64,000 bases of DNA from the NCBI GenBank assembly GCA_022560025.1, contig JAFISE010000135.1, positions 1-64,000 of the forward strand, in the 5' to 3' direction. A program made the translations under genes and the position numbers. How positions within the stretch are numbered: position 1 is the stretch's first letter; every line of letters begins with the position of its first letter. This DNA is from Stagonosporopsis chrysanthemi. Its lineage: Eukaryota > Ascomycota > Dothideomycetes > Pleosporales > Didymellaceae. The notes under the pieces were generated by a model. It worked only from the letters and a program-made list of their open reading frames with translations, had not been told where the DNA came from and did no database searches. Shown piece by piece: positions 44,463 through 56,259 of the stretch.

Positions 44463-44768
44463 ATGATGGCATGTAGTATTGTTCTTCCATTTCATTGTTC
44501 TTCTGTCTTATCAAATGAGATCTTTCCACGTAGCCGCGCTTGGATTATTCGAGCGAAGCAGAAATTGAAAAGACTGAGGTCATCTGAAAGCCATGTAGGA
44601 TCTTTCAAACAGCCCTTTCGTGGTCAAAGTCGGAGTTTCCGAATGTCTCGAATTATTGCCGAAAAGTCTGAGTCGGTGAGGTAGTCTGCAGCCAGTGCAC
44701 TTCGTTGCGTTGTCGTCACATTGTTTTGGGGGGCGACAGCTTGCCGAGATTGCACGCCCTATGCTGGA
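44463..44768. other. Intergenic stretch
   Basis: Nothing recognised between the convergent genes. Confidence 0.4.
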
Positions 44769-45539
44769 TCAATGAAACGTTTCTGTACCGGCGCTTGCGA
44801 GTCTTACTACAATGTTTACCCCAAGCTGTGATCTTACCGGAGTTCCACGATGACTAGCCTTACACCTAGTAGTTGGTTGACTTAGCGGACGACGTCGATG
44901 TCCAGGAATCTGTATACCATTTCCTTCCTTTTCAAGCTGTTGGAATGCCATTTCAAAGCAATCCCGGAGATAACCCCGTAATTGATCACGTTCTTCTCTG
45001 TCGTTGACATAGTTCAAGTACGTGCTCAGATGAAATCCTCGGACAAGAAAAGCTTCGTGATCCTGGAAATAGAGAACGCCTACGCTGACGCTTGTGCTAA
45101 ATCTTGAGCACAGCTCCCTCGCAAGAGTGTTCTTTGCTGTACTTGTCTGGCATTGTAAGGTTAAGATAACCTTTGGTCGTTTCATCTGTATCACCTCTTC
45201 TACAACATTGTAAGCAGCCTCCAAGTCGTCCTCTGTCAACGAAAACTGCTCCCTAGTTCTCTTGCTAAGCAACATGCGAATGTCGAGGATAGTGACATCT
45301 TTGAGGCAGTATAGCCCTCCAGAGACGTGTCTAATAAGAGCATCAATCTCCCGAAGAGTTCCGCACCGCTGCAACATTCCTTCAAAGGAGCCTTCGTCCG
45401 CGATCAGGTCAAGAAGAATGATGGTAATGCTTAGTCGACCTTTGGCGAGCTGTGTCGTGTTTTCTACAATATTTGTTGATATTCCTCCAAAGCAGGGATC
45501 CTCCGCCCAACGTCGAATCGGTATAAGATAGGCTTCCAT
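44769..45539 (-). CDS. Uncharacterised protein (256 aa)
   Basis: The start is the ATG at 45539 (MEAYLIPIRRWAEDPCFGG); the longer frame opens at TTG. The core has alternating strands and helices: KDVTILDIRMLLSKRTREQF, YNVVEEVIQMKRPKVILTLQC, then TLARELCSRF and AFLVRGFHLSTYLNY. The pattern 'D-I-R ... P-x-V-x-L-x-L-x-C-Q-x-x-T ... G-F-H-P/L' recalls a widespread ascomycete hypothetical family that I associate loosely with uracil-DNA-glycosylase-like folds; I cannot confirm the fold. The last 45 residues are irregular and may reflect a missed intron. Confidence 0.55.
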   Translation of the reverse strand: MEAYLIPIRRWAEDPCFGGISTNIVENTTQLAKGRLSITIILLDLIADEGSFEGMLQRCGTLREIDALIRHVSGGLYCLKDVTILDIRMLLSKRTREQFSLTEDDLEAAYNVVEEVIQMKRPKVILTLQCQTSTAKNTLARELCSRFSTSVSVGVLYFQDHEAFLVRGFHLSTYLNYVNDREERDQLRGYLRDCFEMAFQQLEKEGNGIQIPGHRRRPLSQPTTRCKASHRGTPVRSQLGVNIVVRLASAGTETFH

Positions 45540-46122
45540 AGTGTGAGGATCGCAGTTTTGACAGTCGACTAGCAAAGATCATCAACAAATAGATCTACAT
45601 CTAACATGACGATACATTTGCATTCAAGCCTACAATACGACATAACATAAGAAAAGACCAGAAAATGAATGCGGCGACAACCCGTTCACACGCCGATTGA
45701 TAACCAGAACAGGCATAGAAAGACTGCCTTGACGTCAGTGGCATTTTGATGCGGTAGCAACCCTAATTCATTGATTGTGTTTTGCGAGCTCTGCCAGGAA
45801 CCAATTTGAAATATGTAATGACTGAAAAAGTCTCTTCTAAACGGATGCATGCATCACCTGAAGTTTATCCGTTCGCAGGAATTCCGTTGTTAGTAGCACA
45901 GCTCAGGAATGCGACAGCGTGGCTGCAAACGCATCCGGGCTTCCAGCATTTTCCAAGGCAAATGAATGCGATAATTGATCTTGATTATAGCTGCAAACAG
46001 TATCGTTGGCCATCCTCACGGATTGTGCATATGTTCAGGTATAAATCAGGCTTGCGTCCCAAATACTCGTTGCAATCCAGCTTAGAGAAAGTTATAATCA
46101 CAGCGTTCATACCAATCACAAC
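45540..46122. other. Intergenic stretch between divergent genes
   Basis: No gene; this is the presumed bidirectional promoter of the minus-strand unknown gene and the dynamin-like gene. The frame 45782-46126 has no recognisable domain. Confidence 0.4.
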
Positions 46123-48499
46123 ATGACAGCGACAAAAGCACTAGGGTTTGCAGCGATTGGCGATCTTGACAACGAGAATCGTCTTCGGATTCTGGGGGTC
46201 ATTGATAAGCTTCGAGAGCTTGGCATTAGTGACGATGTTCCCCTGCCACAGGTGCGTATCAATCCTCGAAACGCTAGATAGCACGCTAATCCCACGCAAG
46301 CTTGTTGTCGTTGGCGACCAGTCGAGCGGGAAGTCTTCTCTGCTGGAAGGGCTCACTGGGCTGTCGTTCCCCATAGCTAGCGATCTCTGTACCCGCTTCG
46401 CCACTCAGATCGTTCTGCGCCGTGCGCCCGCTCAAGAGGCTGGAGTCAAAATCACGATTATCCCGGGTCCCGATGCACAGGGAGACGAGGAGGCTTTGGA
46501 CATCTTACTTGGATTTAAAAGAACACTTTCCGCAGAGGCTTTCGATAGCGAGAAGTTCCAGATGATCTTTGATGAGGTGAGTCCTGACGATTAGCCTGCA
46601 AAGAGACGTGACTTGATGAAACAGGCTGCAGAATGTATGGGTTTACCAGGTCCAAGCGCGGTCGACCTGGAGCACCTTACCAAACGGTTCTCCGACGATA
46701 TTCTCAAAATCGAGCTATCGGGCCCTGATCACCATCATCTCAGTGTCGTCGATGTTCCTGGATTATTTCACAGTAATTGGAGAAGCTGTTCATCCTATCA
46801 TGACGTCTATACTAATGGTTGAAGATCCCACAAAATATCAGACCGAGGAGGACCGTGCCATCATTCGGAAACTTATCGAAGATTACATTACAGATCAGCG
46901 TACCATCATATTGTCAGTCGGACTTTTCAAGGAATAGATTCTGTCTAACATTACCTCAGAGCAGTGATGGATGCCCGCAATAACCTCGCCAACCAAGAAG
47001 TGTCAGTTTTTATTCGATATGTATGGTTAGAAGCTCATCATTTGATGCAGGTTCTCTATGGCTCGCGCAGCTGATCCGGCAGGTAAACGCACCGTTGGTA
47101 TCATCACGAAGTGCGATGCCTTACAGGCTGGAGACGAGCAACAAGTGCGTAAGGCAGATCACATGTGAGACGTTGAAGCTAATATCTACAGGTCCTTCGC
47201 ATTGCTAAGAATGAGGTAGAAAGACTGACGCATGGCTGGTTTGCTGTTAAGAATCGCTCCACGCAAGAAATCGCGGACGGAGTGACAATCGACGAACGCC
47301 ACAAACGCGAGAAAAACTTCTTTTCGACGACAGCTCCGTGGAACGACTTGAAGAAAGATCGCACAGGGATTTATGCGCTCAAGGCTTTCCTTGGCGGCCT
47401 TCTCTACCACCATATCAGCAATGAGTTCCCGGCAGTGGTGAAAGATATTGAGCAGCTTTCAACGAGCACGCTGAAGGAATTGGAGCTTCTTGGGCCATCC
47501 CGTCAAACCAATGCCGACCAGAGGCGTTTCTTGATGCGTCTGGCTAATGTGTATCAACAAGAAGTTCGAGACGCTCTCAGCGGCAATTACGATCCGGAAC
47601 TCGATGAAAACAGTCCAACTAAGCTTCGTATGCATATACGCGAGCTCAGCGATGAATTCGCGGAGTGCATGGCACGGTCAGGACATGCAAAAGTCTTTCA
47701 GACGGCAACGGGAAGTTTGGATGAAGAATTCAAGCGATCGGGCGGCGACAGAGGCAACATTATGGATTGGATCAGAGGCCTTTATCGCGTCTCTCGTGGC
47801 GCAGAGCTCCCTGGAACGGTCAACCCGAGAGTGCTTGAAAATATGTTCCGCCAGCAATCCGGTCCGTGGAAGTCCATCGCTACCGTGTACGTTGAGAAAA
47901 TCGCAACTGCTATCCGGAACTTCAACGACGCTATTTTCAAAGAAAAGGTTGTTGATGACGACTTGAGACAAAAGTTAGCAGCCAAGTTATCTCAAGGACA
48001 TGAAGTCGCGCATGAGAAAGCGAAGCAAACTCTTCTCACTATCCTCAGCGACGAGCGAGAGGGAATTCTCCAGACTGTGAACCACTATTTTGCAGACACA
48101 CTCTCCTCCATACGCGAGAGCAGAGTTCTTGCAAGACTGGAAGCTGCAGGGTTTCAAGACGGATCTGAAATTGACTTGCAGCAACTGATGCAAAGCGTTC
48201 ATCTTAGCAACGAAGACCAGGCAGTCAACGACATCCATGATACGCTGAAGGCTTATTACAAAGTAGCCATGAAGCGCTTCACTGATAACGTCGTGGTTCA
48301 AATCACCGAACGCGTCCTACTAGGCCTCGAAGGTCCAGTCAAGACTTTGACCCCCGAGCTGATTAATGATCTTCAGGACCACGAGTTAATGGAGCTTGCG
48401 GGTGAAAACTTTGCGACATCAAGCAACAGGAACGAGCTGATGAACAAGTACGAGCGCTTCCAGAGGGCATTGGACATTGCAAAGCAAGCACTTGTTTAA
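46123..48499 (+). CDS. Dynamin-related GTPase (GTPase + stalk + GED)
   Basis: Seven exons (46123-46251, 46301-46576, 46625-46772, 46825-46912, 46960-47001, 47051-47144, 47192-48499) give 694 aa, every join in frame. Introns are 46-52 bp. The GTPase domain has the P-loop GDQSSGKS (48-55), the DLCTRFATQI switch, DVPG and TKCD. The dynamin middle domain follows (RMHIRELSDEFAECMA, then NPRVLENMFRQQSGPW). The C-terminus has a GED (DTLKAYYKVAMKRFTDNVVV, then ERVLLGL). No PH or proline-rich domain is seen, so it resembles fungal Vps1/Mx-like dynamins rather than classical endocytic dynamin. By family these self-assemble on membranes and drive fission or trafficking. Catalytic motifs look intact. Gene-rich accessory paralogues of this type are common in Pezizomycotina. 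Confidence 0.93.
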
Positions 48500-49018
48500 T
48501 CAGCTATTGCGAAGCATATAAGGGGCGAGGTGGTTAAAGGTAGCTTTGTGTGCTTTGAAAGACGATTCAGCATCGTCAGTAGTAGGCAATCTTCGTGTTC
48601 AAATTGAAATTTTCCATGCGCATTGTATTGTTCATTCCCTACTCACCTCCACGCGACCCTCGCGAGCAGAGCCTACTCAGCGTGTATTCCAAAGTTCTCT
48701 TGACGTGTTGTGAGTGCTCTCACAAGAAGAGCAGATCTGTGACAGGGGGATCAGGTAAGCGCGGGAGCGGGAGAAAGCAGGGCGTGCCGAAGATAGATGA
48801 TGACTGGTCTTTGACCTCTAACTACAGCACATTCAGATTACATCACGCTTTAACAACAGCGATATCAAAGATAGAAGATGTATAGCAGTCGGCAGATATT
48901 GCAAAAGAACCCTTTGCAACAGTAGCATTACTGTTCGCCTATCAGACGCAGCACGAGTCTGCGTGCTGCCTTTCCATTACACTCCCATATCATCAACTTC
49001 CGGCTACAAACGAAGGAC
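48500..49018. other. Intergenic stretch between convergent genes
   Basis: No gene recognised; 3' flanks of the dynamin and methyltransferase genes. Confidence 0.45.
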
Positions 49019-50223
49019 TCAAAGAGTGCCGTTGTGCATTGTGGAGGCGACCGCAGACCTGGCTTCGCTCTTGCTGTTTGACTCTTTGAGGAACGGAGAA
49101 GCTCGAAGAGCATCAGCTTGGGTCTTCCAAAGCGGCGTGGCAAGATCAATAAACTGTGGTCCGAACTCTGCCAGCATCTCGCGAACTTGATCTTCAGATG
49201 CGTGGAGACAAGTCGAGAGCGCTTCATCTGACTGGAACGTTGCCTCCTCCCATTGTTTCTTCCATCTAACAACAGCTGATTGCATCTCTTCACTCTGCGT
49301 ATCCACCTCCATTGCCACCATATAGAAAGAAGAAGTGATTGCATGCTTCATTTTTGATTTGAAAAGGCGCACACTTGAGCACTTTGTGAACGTGCGGATG
49401 ACCTCAGCGGTATCGAATGATTCTGGCTTATGCATGACTAGGACCAGTGACCCTTGATTGCGTAAACGCTGAAGTGCGAAGACTAACTGGCTCGTGGCTA
49501 ACCGTAGCCTCTTATGCGACTCATGATGTTCAGCACCAGCATGCGCCCGTCGAGTTGTTGCGCCCGTCGCACCACAGAACACAAGGTCGAACGTCTCGTT
49601 CTGGAACGGTCTTTTTGAACAGAACTTTGCGATGTCCGGATATTGAGTCGGTATGGATGTTGTTGGCCGTCCCATCTCGTTTGCTAGCATCGTGATATCG
49701 GCGAATTCTACACGAATATTCAAATCGTCTCTCCATCTTGGCAGCATAATTTGCAGACCTCCCATCTTTGATGGCAATGTGATGCCCCGTATCCTGGCGT
49801 CGCGATGTCTACGAAGCACATTGTGAGTGAACCCACCCGGGGCCATACCGATATCCAGGACTCTTGGGGACTGACTCCCATCAGCTGCTGCGAGTGTAAT
49901 GACTGATGTGTTCTCATCCATCTCCTGTCCAATCTTACATGTCATGTCGAAGAAGCCTTGCAATTGCTTGTGTGTTTTGTTGGCGTTGTCGGATTGTGCA
50001 CGACGAGCTTGGAAGAATCGATCGCCCTTGGAGGTATTCCAACTCTAACGGTACGTAAGTAAAGGTCTCGATATCTTTTTTTCTTCAATACCTTCAATCG
50101 GAGATCAGCCAGTTCCTTGAAAATCTGACTTTTTTCTGCTAGATACTGTGCGATGATCGCCGACACAGAGGTTTGCTCAGGTGGCAAGGTGCTGCGCATC
50201 ATCTCCTCTAGGTCTGGATTCAT
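49019..50223 (-). CDS. FtsJ-like (RrmJ-type) RNA methyltransferase-related protein
   Basis: Two exons, 50223-50092 and 50044-49019, join over a 47 bp intron (donor GTATTG, acceptor GTTAG) and read LRLK|SWNTSKGDRFFQ, giving 385 aa. The SAM-binding motif is LDIGMAPGGFTHNVL (about residues 105-120), where canonical FtsJ has D-L/M-C/A-A-P-G-G. Later strands FDLVFCGATG and GSLVLVMHK match motifs IV and VI, the latter including the catalytic-type Lys. The N-terminal helix region (about 1-90) is family-specific to fungal FtsJ-like proteins. FtsJ enzymes 2'-O-methylate rRNA, tRNA or mRNA caps; the substrate cannot be assigned. The C-terminal 100 residues are helical and family-specific. Confidence 0.8.
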
Positions 50224-50763
50224 GACTGGAGCGTTGCTGAATTGAAGTTTGGAAAACTAAATGGGAAACACCTAGCGTTCGAGGCCGGAGAAAGGTTATC
50301 AAAGGATGACAGAAGGATGGAAGCAGCAATTCCACGGTATCTTGGGTGATGTGCTTCGAACAACGTTGTCGTGAGGGCCCCGTGTTCACGTGTAGGGGTT
50401 TACGTCCAGCTGCAGGGTATGCAGGAGACTGTACGACGTGAGGATCCCACGCCAAGAGACTGCGTACAACGCAGGCATGAAGAACGCTTCCCTGACGTGA
50501 ACAGATTGAGACCAGTCAAATTAGCCTGATACAGCTGAAATCCATGTCAGTGCTCTATAGAGGGGAGTCGTTGACGGCGAGGAGCCTCCTGTACATGCGA
50601 AAGTGAAGAACAGATAGACTCGCAAGTTTTTGCGATACCAGAGCTTGTTGAGTAACATGCCGTGTGATCCCTGCGCAAGGATGTGTTTCTCAGTATCCCA
50701 GCGGCTAGCGGTTCAAGAGCTATGCAAGTAAAGTCGCTTATACCACAAACTGCCCCAACAATG
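50224..50763. other. Intergenic stretch
   Basis: Nothing recognised; promoter side of the methyltransferase gene and 3' flank of the F-box gene. Confidence 0.4.
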
Positions 50764-51345
50764 TCACTGGCAAGCAGTGCAAATCTTCTGGGTAACTCGG
50801 GCATCACAACCGATTTCCGCGCGTTTGAAACCACCACACTTTCGACAAACAAAACCGTAACCTCCAAACACGCCTCCTAATTGGAATGAAACACCTCGCT
50901 GATATCTTCCGTGGGTGAGTCCGCATGGGATACAGAAGCACCCGGCTTTGTCTGCTATAGTACCTTCTCCAAGTTTTCCGCGTTGGCCCTTCATCATAGT
51001 ATTCGAAAATTGACTAGTACAGCGGATCTTCAGGCAAATGTGGCAGGCAAAGTAATCCAACTTGCACATTGGCTGCTTGGATAGTGCCGACCCAAATTGT
51101 GCCGCGTTATATTCGGGCCAAAGCTCTATCTCCAGAAGGTCCGATATGTTGTAGACTCTTGTTGTCGGCTGAATCGCGTTGGTCTGCTCACGGAAGAGCT
51201 CATCCGTAGCACAGTAGGGGTTCTCGACTCTGATTCGGAGGTCGCGACAAGTCAGTCGCAGCGCGAGACGCGACGCGTGAGTCAATGAGCCCTGTATATT
51301 CAGCAAGGACTCCGTAGGTAAGTCGAGCAAGGTCTGCGCCGTCAT
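50764..51345 (-). CDS. F-box protein with Cys-rich zinc-binding C-terminus
   Basis: This 193 aa protein starts at the ATG at 51345. Residues about 5-38 (LLDLPTESLLNIQGSLTHAS, RLALRLTCRDLR) form an F-box helix bundle. The C-terminal half carries paired cysteines: YFACHICLKIRC, then CFCIPCGLTHGRYQRG, then FVCRKCGGFKR and ICTACQ. From memory, this layout (F-box, then a C-x2-C 'CxxC-LRP/IRC-F' module and 'FC-x-x-CG-x-x-H-x-x-Y') matches a frequent Pezizomycotina F-box family. The F-box would bind Skp1 in an SCF ubiquitin ligase; the zinc module is presumed to bind the target. It ends shortly after ICTACQ; a continuation in another exon is possible. Confidence 0.75.
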   Translation of the reverse strand: MTAQTLLDLPTESLLNIQGSLTHASRLALRLTCRDLRIRVENPYCATDELFREQTNAIQPTTRVYNISDLLEIELWPEYNAAQFGSALSKQPMCKLDYFACHICLKIRCTSQFSNTMMKGQRGKLGEGTIADKAGCFCIPCGLTHGRYQRGVSFQLGGVFGGYGFVCRKCGGFKRAEIGCDARVTQKICTACQ

Positions 51346-52969
51346 GGCAAGTAGAAATATTCAGACTGTTTGTTTGGTGAATGTGGTAGAAAGAGGTCAA
51401 TCGTCCGGGGATGGACCAGAACATCGTACTGTCGGAGGTACCACTGGCACCTGGACCTCAAGTTTTCACAATGGATCTCGAGGACGATTGCTAATTGCTG
51501 GTCAGAAGACGTCTCGATGACATTCTGAACTATATTACTCAAGTCTAAGGACTGATCTAGACTTTGATCGAAATGGCGATAGAGAACGTGGTCGCTCAGG
51601 CATTCGTGTCTTGATGCAAGGTAGGTTGGACGAGAGGAGAGCCTCCGGACCCACTGACCGGCTTACACGATCTGGCCTTTGCATTGGATTAACAAGGGCG
51701 GAGCAAAAACAGGTGGCATGTGAGGCGAAGGAAGTATTATCTGCGCAGGGCCGCAAGCACCAGCACCACGGCATCACATTACGCCTGTTCTGCAAGGAGA
51801 GACGCTTGCGAGTTCAAGCTAGCTTGATATGCAGGTACCGGTAGATACCGCCTAGCAACGTGTTTGGTGACGAAGACCCCGTCCTACACTACTCTCAATG
51901 CGGATTCTAACCCAAATGGGTAGTTGCAGTGTACCTTCACTGGAGTTACAGCTTTAGTTTTGTTAGTAACAATAACTACAGGACACCAGCGTATTTTTAG
52001 TCACAACATACGCTAGAATACTATTTAGTTGTATACTAGAATTCTATTTTAGAGTCTGTTTAAGCAAAAACGTAGATAACGCTCTTATAACACTAACCTA
52101 AATAGTAGTTGCCGTGGGCCAAAATCGCGTGCATGCAACGCGAGCTAGGTACCGATTTTCCCCTGTTGTAGTCTAGTGTGGCGCCACCCCATGACTCATG
52201 TGCTTCAGGCTTAGCGTAGGTTCTCAGAAATATTATCTGTTCGCAAAGCCTGGTTCCCTAAAAAGCAATCATTCCTGCAGCGCGTAAAAAGTTATGCCAG
52301 AAGCGTAGAGATGGCGCCAGATCAAGGCTTGTCAACGACAGCGTCTGTCGCTGATCATAAGCGCTGCCGTCAAGATAGACTTGAAGATTCATCACGAACA
52401 CCAGTCAAGTAGGCAAGGTGGTGATTCGAGTGGCACTTGTTGCCTGTTCAGCGCTGCATTGCGTTCATCGGGTGAAAGCCTATGCCGTGGTCTAAAGACT
52501 GATACGCCCACCTACTGCAGACATTAACCTATTCTGTTCTTGCCTAGGACTTATTGCCCTTTATTCACTCTATCAAGAGTTCCAGCAGCGTTGAGGAGAC
52601 TGTTAGCGTATTTGATGAGTTTCCGCTCACCTCGCAAGAAGTGCCGAGGTGCGCGATCCTAAGGCATCTTTCAGCCGGCTACCGTCTTCACACATGAACT
52701 CGGAGAATCACACTCAAAATCCAGTCAAAATTCCACAGAAAAAAATTTATCGCTTTCCTTAAGAAGATGGGCAGACCACTACACAAGGATTGTAATGGTG
52801 TGGCACATAGGTACAATTCGCCATCTTTCTTGAAGCCACCCCGTTCCTCTCCTGATATGCTAAACTGGTGTTTTCATGTTCTTCGCCGACTGTCTGATAG
52901 TGACAGATAAAAATATGAAGGGTGTCTCCAAACACTAGCAACCTGTGTAGTTGCGTCTAGACAGAATGG
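51346..52969. other. Gene-free stretch
   Basis: No gene recognised. An AT-rich, TA-dinucleotide-rich patch at about 51.95-52.1 kb looks like a decayed repeat but has no recognisable source. Confidence 0.45.
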
Positions 52970-53611
52970 TTACTCCTGGTTCTGCTCCTGGTCAATTGCA
53001 TCCTCTGCATTGCGGTAAATTTCCATTGTTGCAAGAGCGTCCTCTACACTAGAGACCTGACCCTGCTTGATCGAACGACCCAGCACCTGCTGAGCCAAAA
53101 CTTTGAGACTTGGTCCCTGATGGGCGCCACGGTTGGCATACTTTTGGTGTCCACTGTACTTCTGTGTATCGCGGATTTTCATCTGGAAGGCGATCGAGGG
53201 TGTACATTGAAGGGTACGCCGAAGCCGTGAGATACGAGCTTGCAGATCCATCGAGATAGCTCTGATGTCCTTTTCTATGTCGTGGCCAATCACGATGCGG
53301 TCGTGGAGTAGCTCAATCAGTTGGGCTTGGATTTCAGAGAATGGCTGCGCTCCGCGTTGCGGGTCGATATCACTCCAGTCGATCCCTGAGTACTCTCGAT
53401 GTGTGTTGATGACTCTGACTGGTTCAGGGTAGCATACGAAAGTGTCGAAGACAGTTTGACCCTCATAATTCACGATGGAAACACGCCCGAGGACCTGGCC
53501 GATGTTGGTCTGCATCATCTCGCAATCGATTGCGATCTTTGTGGTGAGCGCATCAGGACAAAATGTCGTAGCGGTACTCTTTGACACAAGGTTCATGTCG
53601 TTGTTCAGCAT
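52970..53611 (-). CDS. REX4/ISG20-like DEDDh 3'-5' RNA exonuclease
   Basis: From the ATG at 53611 the product is 213 aa. The exonuclease motifs are clear: Exo I IAIDCEMM (Asp and Glu), then GRVSIVNYEGQTVFDTFVCY and REYSGIDWSDI; Exo II IVIGHDIEKDI; and Exo III with SSVEDALATMEIYR (His-free here, normally H-x4-D). Fungal REX4 is nucleolar and acts in pre-rRNA processing. In REX4 the last motif normally reads H-(S/D)-S-V-E-D-A; here the residues before SVEDA are QGQVS, so the DEDDh histidine appears to be absent. The frame stays open upstream to about 53733 (acceptor-like TTACAG), so an N-terminal exon is likely missing from this call. Confidence 0.8.
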   Translation of the reverse strand: MLNNDMNLVSKSTATTFCPDALTTKIAIDCEMMQTNIGQVLGRVSIVNYEGQTVFDTFVCYPEPVRVINTHREYSGIDWSDIDPQRGAQPFSEIQAQLIELLHDRIVIGHDIEKDIRAISMDLQARISRLRRTLQCTPSIAFQMKIRDTQKYSGHQKYANRGAHQGPSLKVLAQQVLGRSIKQGQVSSVEDALATMEIYRNAEDAIDQEQNQE

Positions 53612-56259
53612 GGCGAAACGAAAGAAGCCAGTAGTTTGATCGGTTTTCCGTAGGCTGTTAGTTTTGTCGGGCGCCAATTTCCATGTTTCAGTATGGACAG
53701 CTATATCGCCTTGGGCAACACATCTGTAATGGAATGAACACCTTCACAGATGAGTGAGTCACAAAGTCTCACGGCTGTCAATGTTGTGCAAGCCGCAAGG
53801 AAGCAAAATATGCATACTTGTGCGACTCAAACTCGAATCTCAACGTAATTTTCACACGCACATCAGAAGACCTTACATGAGTTGCGGCTAGTCAGAGTCT
53901 AGCACATGCGACCTTGTCTTTCAGTTTGGTCGATGATTTATGGCATGGCGTGTATGTAAGACACTTGAGTGCACCGCAGAATAGCCATAAATGCTTTTGC
54001 GTATCGTCAGCAACTGCACGCTAGGAATGTCAGCTAAGCTTCTGACGCTTTTGTTTAGATGTTACTACTGACAGTATGTCTTTCTCAGTGACGCCAGTGC
54101 TAACTGTCAGCACTTTCTTCGAACGCTTCTCTGTATGTCACGCTTTTCCCTGATCGTCGTGGCTAGATACCATAGCTGTCAGGCCGCTATTACGGTACTG
54201 TACATGTCGCAGTGAGTGCAAGCAGTGCGGGAAGATTTGAGGATTGAACTGAGGTTGTATTGTGTGAAGCTACGAACAGTATGTATACATGGGTAGCTGT
54301 AAACAACGCTAGTGCAGGATAGGGAGCTGCATCTCAACAAAAGTGAGGCGCAGGTTGCCCATGAGGCAAGGGAGACTCCAAATCGTGATAGTACAGCATG
54401 ATGATAGCGCGAATGCAAATTAAGATTCAGTGCGGCAGTGCAGTGCGTCTTGTAAACAATAACGCGGTAGTCATTGAGAGAGCAGATCGCATCAAGTGCT
54501 GCTTTTTCCACATATGTTCTTTCGCGATGCAAAGCGTCAAGGGATTGTCGGTACCGTATACTAGAACTGGACACCACGTATCGCGTTCTGCAGAGTGCGA
54601 CGTCTATTCTGCTGAAATCACAGTGCAACTCGAAAAGCACCGATGCTGCAGAGGTCTTTCTCCCGCCTGTCGCTAGCTTCTTCGTTTTCAACCGCCTTTG
54701 CTCGTCTCCCCAATCTTCTGCTATCTGCTGTGACAATCCCAACCATCTACTCACACTGAGGCTGATGATGGTCAAACACAGACTTCATTACAAGGTGTGA
54801 TTAGCTTCCCGGCAGACGGTGAGAGCTGAGAAAGGCAGACAGGCAAGTTGCGACAGCAGCAAATGAATCTTGTCTCTGGCATACCTCACTGAAGGCCCAC
54901 GCCACAGGATGATAGATTCCACGGTTCTGCTCATGAGACGGGCGACCTGGTCATCTCTGCCAAAATCTCACCAACATCTTGACTCCTTCGCAACAACGCA
55001 CATAGTACAGTACAATCGCTTGCAATTGCGGGTTCTGCTCTCTGCAAGTCGCTGGTTTCTTATCCCACGACGTCCCCTGCCTCGCTCATTGTGCAGCTTT
55101 CCTGGAGAGTTTCAGTCGCTAGACACAACAATTATATATTGGAACAGAGAGATATACTGGGCTATTAGCACAACTGGCAGGTAGCTTTACAGGACGCGGC
55201 GCAAGTCCTCGAAAGGCTGTTCAACTAAGACATCAGTTTTGACACGCCACAATCCAAGTTCAAGAATTTTTACTCGTACTTAAGACTACACGGCCAGTGG
55301 GTGTGTGGTATGCGCAAGATCTCGTTTGCGGATTGTCACTGACTTGCACCACCAGGAACATTATAGCATAAACAAAGCCGACACCCCCCTTGCACAAATC
55401 AAACTTGGCAGTTCGAGTAAATACAAATACAGGCAGGAGGGATGGTACTACATTCTACGCCACAAGACTAGCAAGAGCATAGATATCTGCATTGTTGCAA
55501 AACAACTATTTCAAGAATTCAGCTGGCGCAGAATACTAGATCCGTCCATTTACATCTTGTCTGGCGTATACACAAGGACAATGTCTACAACATTGTTCTT
55601 TACTGCCTGCTTTAGGGAGGAAGATGGCAGATACGTCGTCCAGGAGGTAGGGCACATTGGCAATCTCAATGATTACATGAGCGTCAAAGGCAATTATATA
55701 AGCTGAGATGTTTGCGATAGTGCTTACTGTAGTTTTACAGAGATGCAGAAGGGGCTCTGTGACCCTATAGTCTTTCCGAGAATGGCGCTGTGCTTAACCC
55801 ACGATATGGCATGGGAGGGATCAGCCAAGTGGCCAATTGCCGTGCTGCAGGGGGTCCTTGTACTACTATTGAAGGAATGTACCCACAATTCATACCTGCG
55901 TTGTATTAGTGGGTACCTGCGTAAGATCTTATCAATCCTACTCAAAGTTAGGTTCTCCAATCTCATAAAGTCACTCACACTCTCTTCTCTAAAAGTATCC
56001 AAAGCTTGTCTGATACCTATTATGACGTGCTCACTCAACACCTATTGCCAACCTTCGATCTCGTCTTCTTTTTTCGTGGGTGCCTCAAATAGGGACACGT
56101 CTGTCGCTCCTACGTCAGCCAATTTATCGCGTACTTGCCCGCACATTGTTAGATCATCTCCCACGCTCGAAACAACACTATGACCGTCCACTGAACCTTG
56201 TACCTAATTACATAGAGTAGACTGCGTGATTTAAATTCTAAGAACACTACTAAAGTACA
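53612..56259. other. Gene-poor stretch
   Basis: The first ~120 bp probably belong to the 5' part of the exonuclease gene. The plus frame 55305-55706 contains protein-like sequence (YRQEGWYYILRHKTSKSIDI, then RRILDPSIYILSGVY) that I cannot assign; it may be a relic or an exon. The 54.2-54.8 kb frames are unsupported. Confidence 0.4.

Noticed and set aside
54179..54775. 198-codon minus-strand ORF
   Set aside because: It starts at TTG, has low-complexity Ser/Cys/Leu-rich sequence without any motif, and overlaps open frames on the other strand.
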